Origin: Mycolicibacter sinensis
GTDB lineage: Bacteria > Actinomycetota > Actinomycetes > Mycobacteriales > Mycobacteriaceae
Length of the DNA: 64,000 nucleotides
NCBI RefSeq assembly: GCF_001667375.1
Contig: NZ_LZIN01000083.1
Coordinates: 25,612 to 89,611 of the forward strand
Direction: 5' to 3'
How positions within the stretch are numbered: position 1 is the first letter of the stretch; each line of letters opens with the position of its first letter. The notes under the pieces were generated by a model that saw nothing but the letters and a program-made list of their open reading frames with translations, searched no databases and had not been told where the DNA came from. The translations under genes and the position numbers were made by a program. Of the stretch, positions 53,595 through 64,000 are shown piece by piece.

Positions 53595-54199
53595 CGGATC
53601 TCCATTCCCTTGACGATCGTCGTCACGTAACGGTTCAGCTGTGCAGCATCGTGCGCGCCGGTGGCCAGCAGGGCAAACAGCCCGGTCAAAAAGAATGTTC
53701 CGAGTTCCGCCGCGTCGAGCTCCGGGGACACCTGCCCCGACTCCTGCGCGCGGCCGATCAGGCCCACCAGAAACTCCGCGAGGGGGTGTTGCGCCAACTC
53801 GTCTTCGACGGGACGAGTGGACGAAAAGTGCAGGCCGAGCATGTCCCGGAAGACCACGGCTCCCAATCGGCGTTTGGCTTTCAGGGCGTGGTGAACCAGT
53901 TGGGAAAGCACGGAGGCCAGATCGCCGTCGGCCGCGCCGAGTTCGCTGACGATCCGGGTCTCGGCGTTGCGCTCGACCTCGATGAGGACGTGCTCCTTGG
54001 TGGGGAAGTGGAAGTAGAACGTTCCCCGCACCACACCCGCTGCCGCGGCGATGGTGCTGACATCGGCGCCGGCCAGCCCGCGTTGCGCGATCTCGGCGAG
54101 CGCGGCTTCGAATAGGCGCGCGCGGGTTTCGAGTCGCCGAGCCTCCCGGCTACCCCCGGTTGCCGATGGCGGCGCGCTCAGCTCACCCGGTGCCTGCAT
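53591..54199 (-). CDS. TetR-family regulator
   Basis: This 202-residue regulator has its helix-turn-helix at residues ~40-80 (LAGADVSTIAAAAGVVRGTF, then YFHFPTKEHVL). It is the first gene of a two-gene operon with the diiron protein and has two adjacent palindromes 22-47 bases upstream of its start. Autoregulation is expected. Confidence 0.88.
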   Translation of the reverse strand: MQAPGELSAPPSATGGSREARRLETRARLFEAALAEIAQRGLAGADVSTIAAAAGVVRGTFYFHFPTKEHVLIEVERNAETRIVSELGAADGDLASVLSQLVHHALKAKRRLGAVVFRDMLGLHFSSTRPVEDELAQHPLAEFLVGLIGRAQESGQVSPELDAAELGTFFLTGLFALLATGAHDAAQLNRYVTTIVKGMEIR

Positions 54200-54220
54200 G
54201 CCCGCACCGTACGCCGATTG

Positions 54221-54246
54221 TTGACGACCGTCAATGACAGGTGTCA
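54221..54246. promoter_or_regulatory. Tandem palindromic operators upstream of tetR-diiron operon
   Basis: TTGACG-AC-CGTCAA (54221-54234) and TGACA-GG-TGTCA (54235-54246) are perfect inverted repeats that abut. They lie between the divergent TetR operon and the EcsC gene and could control both. Confidence 0.6.
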
Positions 54247-54315
54247 GTGTATCGAGATGGTGGCTGCGGCCCGGGGCGTCACACGGCGTGGGTGAGCGCG
54301 GAAAGCAGTAGCCCG

Positions 54316-55467
54316 ATGTCCGAGGAATTGGAGAGTGACAAGGCCGTGGAGATCGTCGTCAAGCTGTGTCTCGATCGGGCCACGAGGGCGTTCCCGGCCC
54401 GTGCGTCGGTAGGCTTTCTATTCATGGCCACCAAGCCAGGCATGTCCGAGTACGAGCGCAAGGCCTGGGATGCGCTGCTGGACGCGGCCATCAGTCCGGA
54501 GCGATCCGGTCGGTTGGAAGGTCTGAGCCAGGGCATCAAGCAACGCGCCCAGCAGGTGGCCGCCCAGGCCCGCTTGACCGTCGAACAGCTCCCCGGCGCG
54601 ACCGCCGTCATCGGCACGCTCGACGATCTGACCACCAAGGCGATGGAGACGCTGCACACCGTGCTGGTCGAGCGGGGACTCAATTCGGTCAAGCCGGGCA
54701 ACGTGTTTGCGATGTTCGCCGACGAGGGTGTCGTGGTGGCGTCCTACGACGAGGTCAGGCAACTCGACCTGCAGCAGTGCGACCGTTCGGTTCCGCGGCG
54801 CAAGGAGCGCTACATCGCGCTCGCGGTGGCCGGAGGTGCGGCGTCATCGCTGGCGGTGACGGGTTCGGTGGTGACGAGCGCGGTCACCGGCGGTACCAGC
54901 ATGACGGTCGCGGCCTCTGCTGTCGTCGCTGACGTCACCGCCGTCATGGTCGGGATGGGGCGCATCGTGGCATTGGTTGCGGCGCACTACGGTTACGACG
55001 TGCGCGAGCCGGGCGAGCAGGCCTTCGGGTCCGGGGTGATCGCCTACTCTGCCGCGGGGAGCCCCGCCGAGAAGGCGGCAGCGCTGGCGTCGCTTTCACG
55101 ATTGACAGAGCGGATGATGCGACAGGCGTCGTGGCGCCACCTCCAGCCGCAGCAAGCGGACAACGTAATCCAGCAGATCTCGGTGGCGCTGGGATTCCGG
55201 ATGGCCAAACACAAGCTGGCGCAGGCTGTTCCGGTACTCGGCGCGGTCGTCAACGGCGGACTCAACGCCCGGATCGCCCAGCGGACGTTCGAGCGGGCAC
55301 AGCAGGCCTACCGGCTACGGTTCCTCACCGAAAAGCACGACCTGGACGCCCGCCAGTGGGCGCCGGCCGTGGATTGGGGCGGTGCTATCGACGTCCCGTT
55401 GGTCGACGAGGTGCTCGGTGCGGAGCTCGATTCGGAATGCGGCGACACGCAGGGTGTTACGGACTAG
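54316..55467 (+). CDS. EcsC family protein
   Basis: This 383-residue protein has EcsC-family features: VASYDEVRQLDLQQCDRSV, a glycine-rich hydrophobic centre (GGAASSLAVTGSVVTSAVTG, and the stretch up to VGMGRIVALVAAHYGYDV), and KLAQAVPVLGAVVNGGLNAR near the end. The family has no firm function in Actinobacteria. ATG at 54316 is preferred, GTG at 54292 possible. It ends 4 bases inside the converging DUF732 gene. Confidence 0.75.
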   Translation: MSEELESDKAVEIVVKLCLDRATRAFPARASVGFLFMATKPGMSEYERKAWDALLDAAISPERSGRLEGLSQGIKQRAQQVAAQARLTVEQLPGATAVIGTLDDLTTKAMETLHTVLVERGLNSVKPGNVFAMFADEGVVVASYDEVRQLDLQQCDRSVPRRKERYIALAVAGGAASSLAVTGSVVTSAVTGGTSMTVAASAVVADVTAVMVGMGRIVALVAAHYGYDVREPGEQAFGSGVIAYSAAGSPAEKAAALASLSRLTERMMRQASWRHLQPQQADNVIQQISVALGFRMAKHKLAQAVPVLGAVVNGGLNARIAQRTFERAQQAYRLRFLTEKHDLDARQWAPAVDWGGAIDVPLVDEVLGAELDSECGDTQGVTD

Positions 55468-55793
55468 CGCAAGGTGTCCGGGCACAGCTCGCGCTGGGCG
55501 ATGTCGATCACCGGGCGCGGGTTGCTCTGCAGATCGTCGACCATCGAGGGTCCGCCGAACGACGGCCGGCGCGGGAACGTCGCGACGATCTGGTCGGGGC
55601 TTTCGCCGTTGCGCAACTGGCTGCAGAACCGGTGGCCCGCAGACAGTCGTGCATTGGGCGGGCCGGACCGGAAGACCCCGTTGGCGTCCAGGGCGGCGAT
55701 GTAGCTGGCGTCGTCGGCGTGGGCCGGCGCGCTGCCGAGCAGTGCCAGGGCGGCGAAACCGAGGGATGCGCCGGTGCGCAGAATCCAACTCAT
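55464..55793 (-). CDS. Secreted DUF732 protein
   Basis: This 109-residue protein has a signal peptide (about residues 1-27, SAPAHA cleavage) and a mature DUF732 domain with two Cys (RFCSQLRNGESPDQI and ELCPDTLR). These small exported proteins are common in mycobacteria and have no known function. ATG at 55793 is the start compatible with the signal peptide. Confidence 0.85.
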   Translation of the reverse strand: MSWILRTGASLGFAALALLGSAPAHADDASYIAALDANGVFRSGPPNARLSAGHRFCSQLRNGESPDQIVATFPRRPSFGGPSMVDDLQSNPRPVIDIAQRELCPDTLR

Positions 55794-55818
55794 GCCGGCG
55801 ATGTTACGTCGAAAAGCA

Positions 55819-55879
55819 GTTGACTCTGCGGCTACCGGGCAAAAGTGCGAGAGCACTGTCCGGTAGCCGCAGAGTCAAC
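55819..55879 (-). terminator. Perfect 20-bp hairpin terminator of gdhA
   Basis: GTTGACTCTGCGGCTACCGG (55819-55838) is exactly repeated in inverted form at 55860-55879. The loop holds a second small hairpin, AGTGC-GAGA-GCACT. It starts 6 bases downstream of the gdhA stop (minus strand). Confidence 0.85.
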
Positions 55880-55884
55880 AGGGG

Positions 55885-57267
<1,383 letters not shown>

Positions 57268-57316
57268 TCAGCGGGCACAGGGTAGCCGCCTAAATCGCTA
57301 ACGCCGAATCCACTCC

Positions 57317-58406
<1,090 letters not shown>

Positions 58407-58449
58407 CCGTCGCCTGGTAGGCGGGTCGGCGTTGGGTAGATTGGCTGCG

Positions 58450-59106
58450 ATGTTGAACCTTCGCGCGGTGCCGGCGCTCTGCTGTGTCGGTCTGCTCGCC
58501 GCCTGCAGCTCCGGGCCCGCTGAGGTGACCGCCGACATCAGCAAGGTCGCCGACATCAAGTCTTCTTTCGGCCCGGAGTTCCAGGTCAAGAACGTCGCGC
58601 CCACCGGGCTAGACCCAAAGTTGCTGGCGGGCAACACATTGCCTCCGGGCCTGACGTTCGAACCCGCGGACTGTTCGAGGTATGCGGTCGGTCAGCAGCT
58701 GCCGCAGGGCATGCAGGGCAACATGGCCGCTGTGGCCGCCGAGGGCAACGGCAACCGCTTCATCACCATCGCCCTGGAGACCTCTGAGCCGGTCGTGGTC
58801 AGCGAGCCGGGACGGTCCTGCCGCCGGATCGGGTTCGCCGGGGAACGGATGCGCGGCCTGGTCGAAACGGTCGAGGCTCCGCACATCGACGGCGTGCAGA
58901 CGCTGGGGGTGCACCGGGTGGTCGAGGCCGTTGCGGGCGGCCAGGCCCGCGTCGGGGAGCTCTACAACTACTCGGCGTATTTCGGCCCGTACCAGGTGCT
59001 CGTCACCGCGAACCCGCTGGTGGCGCCGGACAAGCCCGTCACCCCCGTGGACACCCAGCGGGCTCGCGATCTCCTGGTGGCCGCGGTGAACGCGGTGCGG
59101 GGCTGA
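58450..59106 (+). CDS. DUF5642-type lipoprotein (Rv0999 type)
   Basis: This 218-residue protein has a lipoprotein signal with lipobox LLAACSS (Cys 20), then a mature part with two more Cys (PADCSRYAVGQQ, RSCRRIGF) that may form a disulfide. It is 43 bases downstream of the acetyltransferase and follows it in the M. tuberculosis order I recall. Function unknown. Confidence 0.8.
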   Translation: MLNLRAVPALCCVGLLAACSSGPAEVTADISKVADIKSSFGPEFQVKNVAPTGLDPKLLAGNTLPPGLTFEPADCSRYAVGQQLPQGMQGNMAAVAAEGNGNRFITIALETSEPVVVSEPGRSCRRIGFAGERMRGLVETVEAPHIDGVQTLGVHRVVEAVAGGQARVGELYNYSAYFGPYQVLVTANPLVAPDKPVTPVDTQRARDLLVAAVNAVRG

Positions 59107-59703
59107 TCAGCGAACGCCGCGCGGCCGGAACTGGATGCTGATCCGCGGGCCGGTCGGAGTGGCCGTCTTCGGGATGGAATGTTCCCAGGTCCGTTGGCAC
59201 GAGCCGCCCATCACCAACAGATCGCCGTGGCGCTGTGCCAACCGCAGTGCGGTACCGCCGCCGCGGGGGCGCAGTGCAAACGTGCGGGTGGCGCCGACGC
59301 TGACGATCGCGACCATGGTGTCGTGGTGGGCGCCGCGGCCGAGAGTGTCGCCGTGCCAGGCCACGCTGTCGCCGCCGTCGCGGTACAGGCACAGCCCCAC
59401 CGTGGTGAACGGCTCGCCGAGTTCTCCGGCGTAGATGTCATTGAGCCGGCGGCGCAGCCGGGCGATCGCGGGATGCGGCGCCTCGTCGGCGGCCAGGTCG
59501 TGGAAGCTGACCAGCCGGGGAACGTCGAGCACCCGGTCATACATCCGGCGGCGCTCCGCCCGCCAGGGGATCGCGGACTGTAGTTCACCGACCAGCTCGC
59601 TTTCGTCGCAGAGCCAGCCCGGGCGCACGTCGAGCCAGGCGCCGTCACCCAGCTGTCGGCGTTCGCTGCAGTCGAACAGCGACTCCTGTACCGGTATCGC
59701 CAC
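59107..59703 (-). CDS. AlkB-type 2-oxoglutarate/Fe(II) dioxygenase (Rv1000c type)
   Basis: This 198-residue protein has the full 2-oxoglutarate dioxygenase signature: VAWHGDTLG (Fe-binding HxD), WEHSIPK (distal His), and GPRISIQFRPRG (2-oxoglutarate-binding Arg). AlkB proteins remove alkyl lesions from DNA or RNA. GTG at 59703 is favoured; 59724 is possible. The frame ends directly after the plus-strand lipoprotein gene. Confidence 0.88.
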   Translation of the reverse strand: MAIPVQESLFDCSERRQLGDGAWLDVRPGWLCDESELVGELQSAIPWRAERRRMYDRVLDVPRLVSFHDLAADEAPHPAIARLRRRLNDIYAGELGEPFTTVGLCLYRDGGDSVAWHGDTLGRGAHHDTMVAIVSVGATRTFALRPRGGGTALRLAQRHGDLLVMGGSCQRTWEHSIPKTATPTGPRISIQFRPRGVR

Positions 59704-59746
59704 GACACGCAGTCTATCGCACACCAGTTCGATCCGTCGAGATGCG

Positions 59747-61306
59747 CTAGGACCAGCTGGGCAGCCAGATCTCCATGTTCCAGGTGGCCGGCGAGATCGG
59801 CACCCCGGTCAGAATCGGGTACAGCCAGGCGAAGTTCGTCAGCACCACAGCGAGGTAACAACAGACCGCGAGCAGTCCGAGCGTCTGGCGTTCCTCGGTG
59901 CGACCATGTCCGTCGTTGACGATGTCGATACAGATCAACGCCAGCAGCGTCGCCAGGAACGGTGCCATCGGCACCGCGTAGAAGAAATACATCTGCCGGT
60001 CGATGCCGGCGAACCATGGCAGCCAGCCGGCGCAGTAGCCCACCAGCGCCGCCGCGTAGCGCCAGTCATGACGCACCAGCGTGCGCCACGCCGCGTAGCC
60101 CAGCACCGGCACGGCGAGCCACCACATCGCCGGCGTGCCCACCAGCAGCACCGCCTTGACGCAGGACTGGGCGCCGCAGCCGGGCACGTCGTGCTGATCG
60201 ATCGCATAGAGCACCGGACGCAGCGACATCGGCCAGGCCCACGGCTTGGATTCCCACGGGTGGTGATTGCCGGCGGCGTTCGTCAGGCCGGCGTGGAAGT
60301 GATACGCCTGGTAGGTGTAGTGCCACAGCGAGCGCAGCGCGTCGGGCACCGGGAACCGGCTCTCGAACCCGATCGACTGGCCTTCCTCGTGGCGATCCAC
60401 CCCCGTCTCCGAGGCGAACCACGCCGCATACGACGCCAGATACACCCCGAACGGAATCAGTGCCATGGCGTAGCCGGTGGGCACCACATCACGGCGCAAC
60501 GTTCCCAGCCACGGCCGGCGCACCCGGTACTGCCGACGAGCGGCGACGTCGAACGCCAGCGACATCGCCGCGAAGAACGCCACGAAATACAGCCCGGACC
60601 ACTTGGTGGCACACGCCAATCCGAGCAGCACCCCGGCGCCGAAGCGCCACCAGCGCACCCCCAGCCGCGGCCCCCACGGCGTTACGGCGCTCCGGCCGTC
60701 GGTCAACACGGTGTGCATCCGCGTGCGCACCTGGTCGCGGTCGACGATCAGCGCCCCGAACGCCGCAATTACGAAGAAGGTCAGGAAGCCGTCCAGCAGT
60801 GCGGTGCGGGCGGCGACGAAGCTGACGCCGTCACCGACCAGCAACAGCCCGGCCACCCCGCCGGCCAGCGTCGATCGGGTCATCCGGCGCACGATGCGCA
60901 CCAGCAGCGCGATCGCGAGCACCCCGAGTAGCGCGCTGGTGAATCGCCAGCCCAGGCCGTTGTAGCCGAACAGCGCCTCGCCGATCGCGATCAGCTGCTT
61001 GCCGACCGGTGGGTGGACCACCAGTCCGTAGCCGGGGTTGTCCTCCACGCCGTGGTTGTGCAGCATCTGCCAGGCCTGCGGCGCGTAGTGCTTCTCGTCG
61101 AAGATCGGCGTGCCGGCGTCGGTGGGGATGTACAGATTCGAGAACCGGGTCACCGCCGCCAGCGTGGTGACCGCCGCGGTCACCGCCCAGCCGCGGGCGC
61201 GGTCGGTCGGCCCGAAATCGGCCACCGGCACCAACAATCCCGGGCTGATCATGGGAGCGGTGCGCTCCGGCACGGCCGCGGAGCTGGTAGCGGTCGGAGC
61301 GCTCAT
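59747..61306 (-). CDS. pmt: Protein O-mannosyltransferase (Rv1002c type)
   Basis: This 519-residue GT39 membrane enzyme moves mannose from polyprenyl-phosphate to secreted proteins. Seen: TPIFDEKHYAPQAW with the catalytic acidic residues, LVVHPPVGKQLIAIGE, FHAGLTNAAGNHHPWESKPW, and about 11 hydrophobic helices. ATG at 61306 is correct; the frame runs on upstream through other genes. From memory arcA separates alkB and pmt in M. tuberculosis; it is absent here. Confidence 0.94.
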   Translation of the reverse strand: MSAPTATSSAAVPERTAPMISPGLLVPVADFGPTDRARGWAVTAAVTTLAAVTRFSNLYIPTDAGTPIFDEKHYAPQAWQMLHNHGVEDNPGYGLVVHPPVGKQLIAIGEALFGYNGLGWRFTSALLGVLAIALLVRIVRRMTRSTLAGGVAGLLLVGDGVSFVAARTALLDGFLTFFVIAAFGALIVDRDQVRTRMHTVLTDGRSAVTPWGPRLGVRWWRFGAGVLLGLACATKWSGLYFVAFFAAMSLAFDVAARRQYRVRRPWLGTLRRDVVPTGYAMALIPFGVYLASYAAWFASETGVDRHEEGQSIGFESRFPVPDALRSLWHYTYQAYHFHAGLTNAAGNHHPWESKPWAWPMSLRPVLYAIDQHDVPGCGAQSCVKAVLLVGTPAMWWLAVPVLGYAAWRTLVRHDWRYAAALVGYCAGWLPWFAGIDRQMYFFYAVPMAPFLATLLALICIDIVNDGHGRTEERQTLGLLAVCCYLAVVLTNFAWLYPILTGVPISPATWNMEIWLPSWS

Positions 61307-61330
61307 CCCCACGATCGTAGGCTGTGCGCC

Positions 61331-62167
61331 ATGCCCGATGGTCGATTGCTGCTGGGTGCGACCCCCCTCGGCCAGCCCGCCGACGCATCGCCCCGGCTCA
61401 TCGCGGCCCTGGGCACCGCCGACGTGGTGGCCGCCGAGGACACCCGGCGGGTGCGGACGCTGGCCAAGGCGCTCGAGGTGCAGATCGCCGGGAAGGTGGT
61501 CAGCCTGTTCGACGCCAACGAGGCGGCCCGGGTGCCCGCGTTGCTGGCCGACATCGAGGCCGGCGCCACCGTGCTGGTAGTCAGCGACGCCGGGATGCCG
61601 CTGATCAGCGACCCGGGGTACCGCTTGGTGGTCGCGTGCGCGGAGGCGGGCCTGCCGGTGAGCTGCCTGCCCGGCCCGTCGGCGGTGACGACCGCGCTGG
61701 CGGTCTCGGGGCTGCCCGGCGAGAAGTTCTGCTTCGAAGGCTTTGCGCCGCGCAAGGCCGCGGCCCGGCGGGCGTGGCTGGCGACGCTGGCCGGCGAACG
61801 GCGCACCTGCGTCTTCTTCGAATCGCCGCGGCGCCTCGCCGACTGCCTGCGTGACGCGGTCGATGAGCTCGGTGGCCAGCGGCGGGCGGTGGTGTGCCGG
61901 GAGCTGACCAAGACCCACGAGGAGGTGCTGCGCGGGACGCTGGCCGAGCTGGCGGAGTGGGCGGTCGGCGGCGTGCTGGGGGAGATCACCGTGGTGCTGG
62001 CCGGGGCGACTCCGCGCGCCGACCTGCCGGCGTTGGTGGCTGAGGTCACCCGGCTGGCAGCGGAGGGTATGCGGGTCAAAGACGCTTGCGCGCAGGTGAT
62101 CTCCGCAGCGCCCGGTTCGGTATCGCGCCGTGAGCTCTACGACGCGGTGCTGCGGGCCCGGGACTGA
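61331..62167 (+). CDS. rsmI: 16S rRNA (cytidine-2'-O)-methyltransferase
   Basis: This 278-residue enzyme methylates C1402 of 16S rRNA. It has the tetrapyrrole-methylase-like fold with VVAAEDTRR, VVSDAGMPLISDPGYRLV, PGPSAVTTAL, FEGFAPRK, and the end domain. The start ATG at 61331 is just 24 bases from the divergent pmt ATG. Its end overlaps pabB by 31 bases. Confidence 0.94.
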   Translation: MPDGRLLLGATPLGQPADASPRLIAALGTADVVAAEDTRRVRTLAKALEVQIAGKVVSLFDANEAARVPALLADIEAGATVLVVSDAGMPLISDPGYRLVVACAEAGLPVSCLPGPSAVTTALAVSGLPGEKFCFEGFAPRKAAARRAWLATLAGERRTCVFFESPRRLADCLRDAVDELGGQRRAVVCRELTKTHEEVLRGTLAELAEWAVGGVLGEITVVLAGATPRADLPALVAEVTRLAAEGMRVKDACAQVISAAPGSVSRRELYDAVLRARD

Positions 62168-63378
62168 TCGGCGGCCACAATCGGTGCGGCTTTGTGCAGG
62201 CACTCTTGCCATTCGGCGTCGACGTCGGAGTCCGCGGTGATTCCGCCGCCGACCCCGAGTACCGCGCCGCCGTCGGCGTCGAATTCCACGGTGCGGATTG
62301 CCACGTTGAGTTCGCAGCCCGACACTGGGGACGCCAACCCCACGGTGCCACAGTAGACCCCGCGCCGATACGGCTCCCACTGCGAAAGCAATTGGCGGGC
62401 CCGGTGTTTGGGTGTCCCAGTGACCGAGGCCGGGGGGAACGTGGCATCCACCAGCGCCGGCATGCCCAGCTGGGCGGGCACCTCTGCCGACACCGTCGAC
62501 ACCAGATGCCACACGCCCGGCGCCGGGCGTACCGCCAACAGTTCGGGAACCGTCACGGTGCCCGTGACCGCCACCCGGCCCAGATCGTTGCGGACCAGGT
62601 CCACGATCATGATGTTCTCCGCGACGTCCTTGGTCGAGGCCCGCAGCGCCGACGGGCGCGCATCCAGCGGCAGCGTGCCCTTGATCGGGCTGGAGGTCAC
62701 GACGGCGCCGCGGCGGCGCAGGAACAGCTCCGGTGACAGCGACGCCACCGCACCCCAGTCGCCGGCGACATAGGCGGCCCGGGCGGGTCCGGTGCGGGCG
62801 ACCGCGTCGGCGAAGAAGTCCAGCGGGGCGCCGGTGACGGTTCCGGTGAATCGGGTGCACACGCAGGCCTGGTAGACCTCGCCGGCCCGGATGGCCTCCA
62901 AACAGGCCAGCACTCCGGCGCGATGCGCCTGCCGGTCCGGGGTTTCCCAGTAGATGCGACAGCTGCGGGCCGGTGCGGGCGTGGTCAGTGCCTCGGCCAG
63001 CCAGCCCGGCATCGGCGCACCGGACAGGCTCTCGAACCACCACTGCCGGTCAGCGTCCTGCCGCAGCACGCAGTCGGTCCAGCCTCCGGCCGCCTCCGGG
63101 ATCCGGGGCGCCCGGCCGTCGGCGCCGGGGTCGGGGTAGGACAGATAACCGATCCAGCCGCCGCCCACCGTGCCGGACCCGGCACCAGCGGCGACATCGA
63201 ACACCTCGCCGGGGTGCACCGGCTCGACGGCCACGCTGGGCGCGATCACCGCCCGGGCGTCGAACCACTCGCCGGTCAGCGCGGCCGGCGGCGGCAGCCC
63301 GCTCCGGGCGGTGGCATCGGCGACCGCACGCAGCACTTCCGGTGCCGCGCCCAGGCTGCCGAGCCGCTCGATGCGCAT
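62137..63378 (-). CDS. pabB: Aminodeoxychorismate synthase component I
   Basis: This 413-residue chorismate-binding enzyme makes 4-amino-4-deoxychorismate for folate. It has LSPELFLRRRGAVVTSSPIKGT, AENIMIVDLVRNDLGRV, TFPPASVTGTPKHRARQLL, and the GVYCGTVGLA segment. ATG at 63378. Its 3' end overlaps rsmI in a convergent arrangement. Confidence 0.93.
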   Translation of the reverse strand: MRIERLGSLGAAPEVLRAVADATARSGLPPPAALTGEWFDARAVIAPSVAVEPVHPGEVFDVAAGAGSGTVGGGWIGYLSYPDPGADGRAPRIPEAAGGWTDCVLRQDADRQWWFESLSGAPMPGWLAEALTTPAPARSCRIYWETPDRQAHRAGVLACLEAIRAGEVYQACVCTRFTGTVTGAPLDFFADAVARTGPARAAYVAGDWGAVASLSPELFLRRRGAVVTSSPIKGTLPLDARPSALRASTKDVAENIMIVDLVRNDLGRVAVTGTVTVPELLAVRPAPGVWHLVSTVSAEVPAQLGMPALVDATFPPASVTGTPKHRARQLLSQWEPYRRGVYCGTVGLASPVSGCELNVAIRTVEFDADGGAVLGVGGGITADSDVDAEWQECLHKAAPIVAADQSRARSTAS

Positions 63379-63399
63379 CGCACTAGCTTGTCAGACGTT

Positions 63400-63857
63400 T
63401 CAGCTGCGGGTGATCTCCCGGGCGGCGGCAAGTGCCGACAGCTTGTCCGGGTTGCGCATCGCATAGAAGTTGGTGATCAGGCCGTCGACGATCTCGACGG
63501 TGAACACGCCTTCGAGCTGGCCCGCGCGGTAGAGCAGCACCGCGGGGGCGGAGTTGCAGACCGCCATCTCGGCCCGGACGTCGGGTTGCTGCGCCCCGAT
63601 GCGCAGCAGTCCGATGATCGAGCGGGCGACCTTGTCGGCGCCGAGGATGGGCCGGCGCGCGGCGCTGGCCTTGCCGCCGCTGTCGGCGGTCCACACCACG
63701 TCGGGGGAGAGCATCGACAGCACGGTCGCGAGGTCGCCGCCGGCCGCCGCCGTCATGAACTCCTCGGTGATGCGGGCATTCTCGGCCGGGTCCACCGGGG
63801 TGAAGCGCGGCCGCCGGGCCTGGACGTGGCCGCGGGCCCGATGGGCGACCTGACGCG
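63400..63857 (-). CDS. ECF41/SigJ-type sigma factor, 3' part
   Basis: About 150 residues of the C-terminus are present. They begin in the last sigma4 helix (AHRARGHVQARRPRF), then a SnoaL-like domain with the ECF41 motif WTADSGGK and an NPDKLS end. In ECF41 factors this domain replaces an anti-sigma factor and controls activity. The coding sequence runs into the homopolymer tail at about 63858, so the N-terminal sigma2 and most of sigma4 are missing. The artefact, not a mutation, explains the break. Confidence 0.82.
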
Positions 63858-64000
63858 CCGGGGGGGGGGGGGGGGGGCCCCCCCCACACAAAGACCACAC
63901 ACCCAAGCCCCCCCCCCCCCCCCGCGGGGGGCCGCGCCGCCCGCGGCCGCCCGGCGGGCCCCCCCCCCCCGCGCCCCCCCCCCCCCGCGGGGGGGGAGAC
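63858..64000. other. Homopolymer G/C tail, sequencing or assembly artefact
   Basis: The last 143 bases are runs of G (18 in a row) and C, with a short CACACAAAGACCACACAC piece. No coding or repeat structure is credible. This looks like a low-quality contig end. Confidence 0.9.

Noticed and set aside
59747..63043. 1098-residue frame containing pmt
   Set aside because: Only the part from 61306 shows membrane-enzyme sequence; the rest is antisense to rsmI or out of frame with pabB.
63858..64000. GC palindromes as an origin or terminator
   Set aside because: Pure homopolymer runs with no complex pairing fit an artefact of sequencing or assembly.

Overview
The window is a GC-rich actinobacterial chromosome segment that I assign to a mycobacterium. 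The diagnostic genes are a PPE-SVP protein, a DUF2563 WXG100-like protein, PerM, MprA-MprB-PepD, a 34 kDa antigen-type membrane protein and a Pat-type cyclic-nucleotide-gated acetyltransferase. From memory, gene order follows the M. tuberculosis Rv0951-Rv1005c interval in blocks, with accessory genes between them. The last ~140 bases are homopolymer G/C runs and look like a contig end, not biology.

Layout. (1) 1-9149: sucCD, a thiolase-like gene bracketed by two near-identical terminators, an F420-type oxidoreductase on the minus strand, a 34 kDa antigen-like membrane protein, perM, a small gene behind a DosR-like box, and purN-purH. (2) 9184-13000: a CDGP-type secreted protein, a D-aminoacylase-TetR pair and an HSL-type esterase. 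(3) 13080-16464: a MoxR/ChlI-type ATPase with its VWA partner. (4) 16468-26219: a PPE protein with a SHOCT tail, a NarL-type two-component system and a complete Mrp antiporter operon (mrpA/B fusion, C, D, E, F, G). (5) 26204-29355, minus strand: methyltransferase, LpqN-like protein, small membrane protein, a large type VII secretion-associated protein with a glycine-zipper C-terminus, and DUF2563. This is the best candidate for a little-described system. (6) 29435-31041: a DUF2236 oxygenase and a DUF1707 envelope protein. (7) 31097-39506, minus strand: a six-gene, end-overlapping acyl-CoA operon (echA7, fadE12, accA2, accD2, fadE13, AtuA-like) with a palindromic operator at its head. (8) 39694-44689: rpmF, mprAB-pepD, moaB2, a 38-residue gene and mscL with a zinc ribbon. 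(9) 44694-50634: SAF protein, redox chaperone-type FmdB protein, 5-formyl-THF cyclo-ligase, galU, glp/moeA, rimJ and glpR/sepX. (10) 50686-55793: tRNA-Ala and an accessory patch with two TetR regulators, a P450, a diiron protein, EcsC and DUF732. (11) 55885-63857: gdhA, pat, a DUF5642-type lipoprotein, alkB, pmt, rsmI, pabB and the 3' part of an ECF41/SigJ-type sigma factor.

How the genes work together. Translational coupling by 1-4 base overlaps marks the real operons (purNH, mprAB, the NarL pair, mrpA-G, the acyl-CoA operon, the type VII pair, and the diiron-TetR pair). The acyl-CoA operon has every enzyme class expected for carboxylation-dependent degradation of a branched or terpenoid acyl-CoA. 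Division and envelope functions recur (PerM, Glp/GlpR, Pmt, PepD/MprAB). Several promoters carry clear palindromes that predict local regulation. All functional statements are from reading the sequence and from recall of families; nothing was searched.
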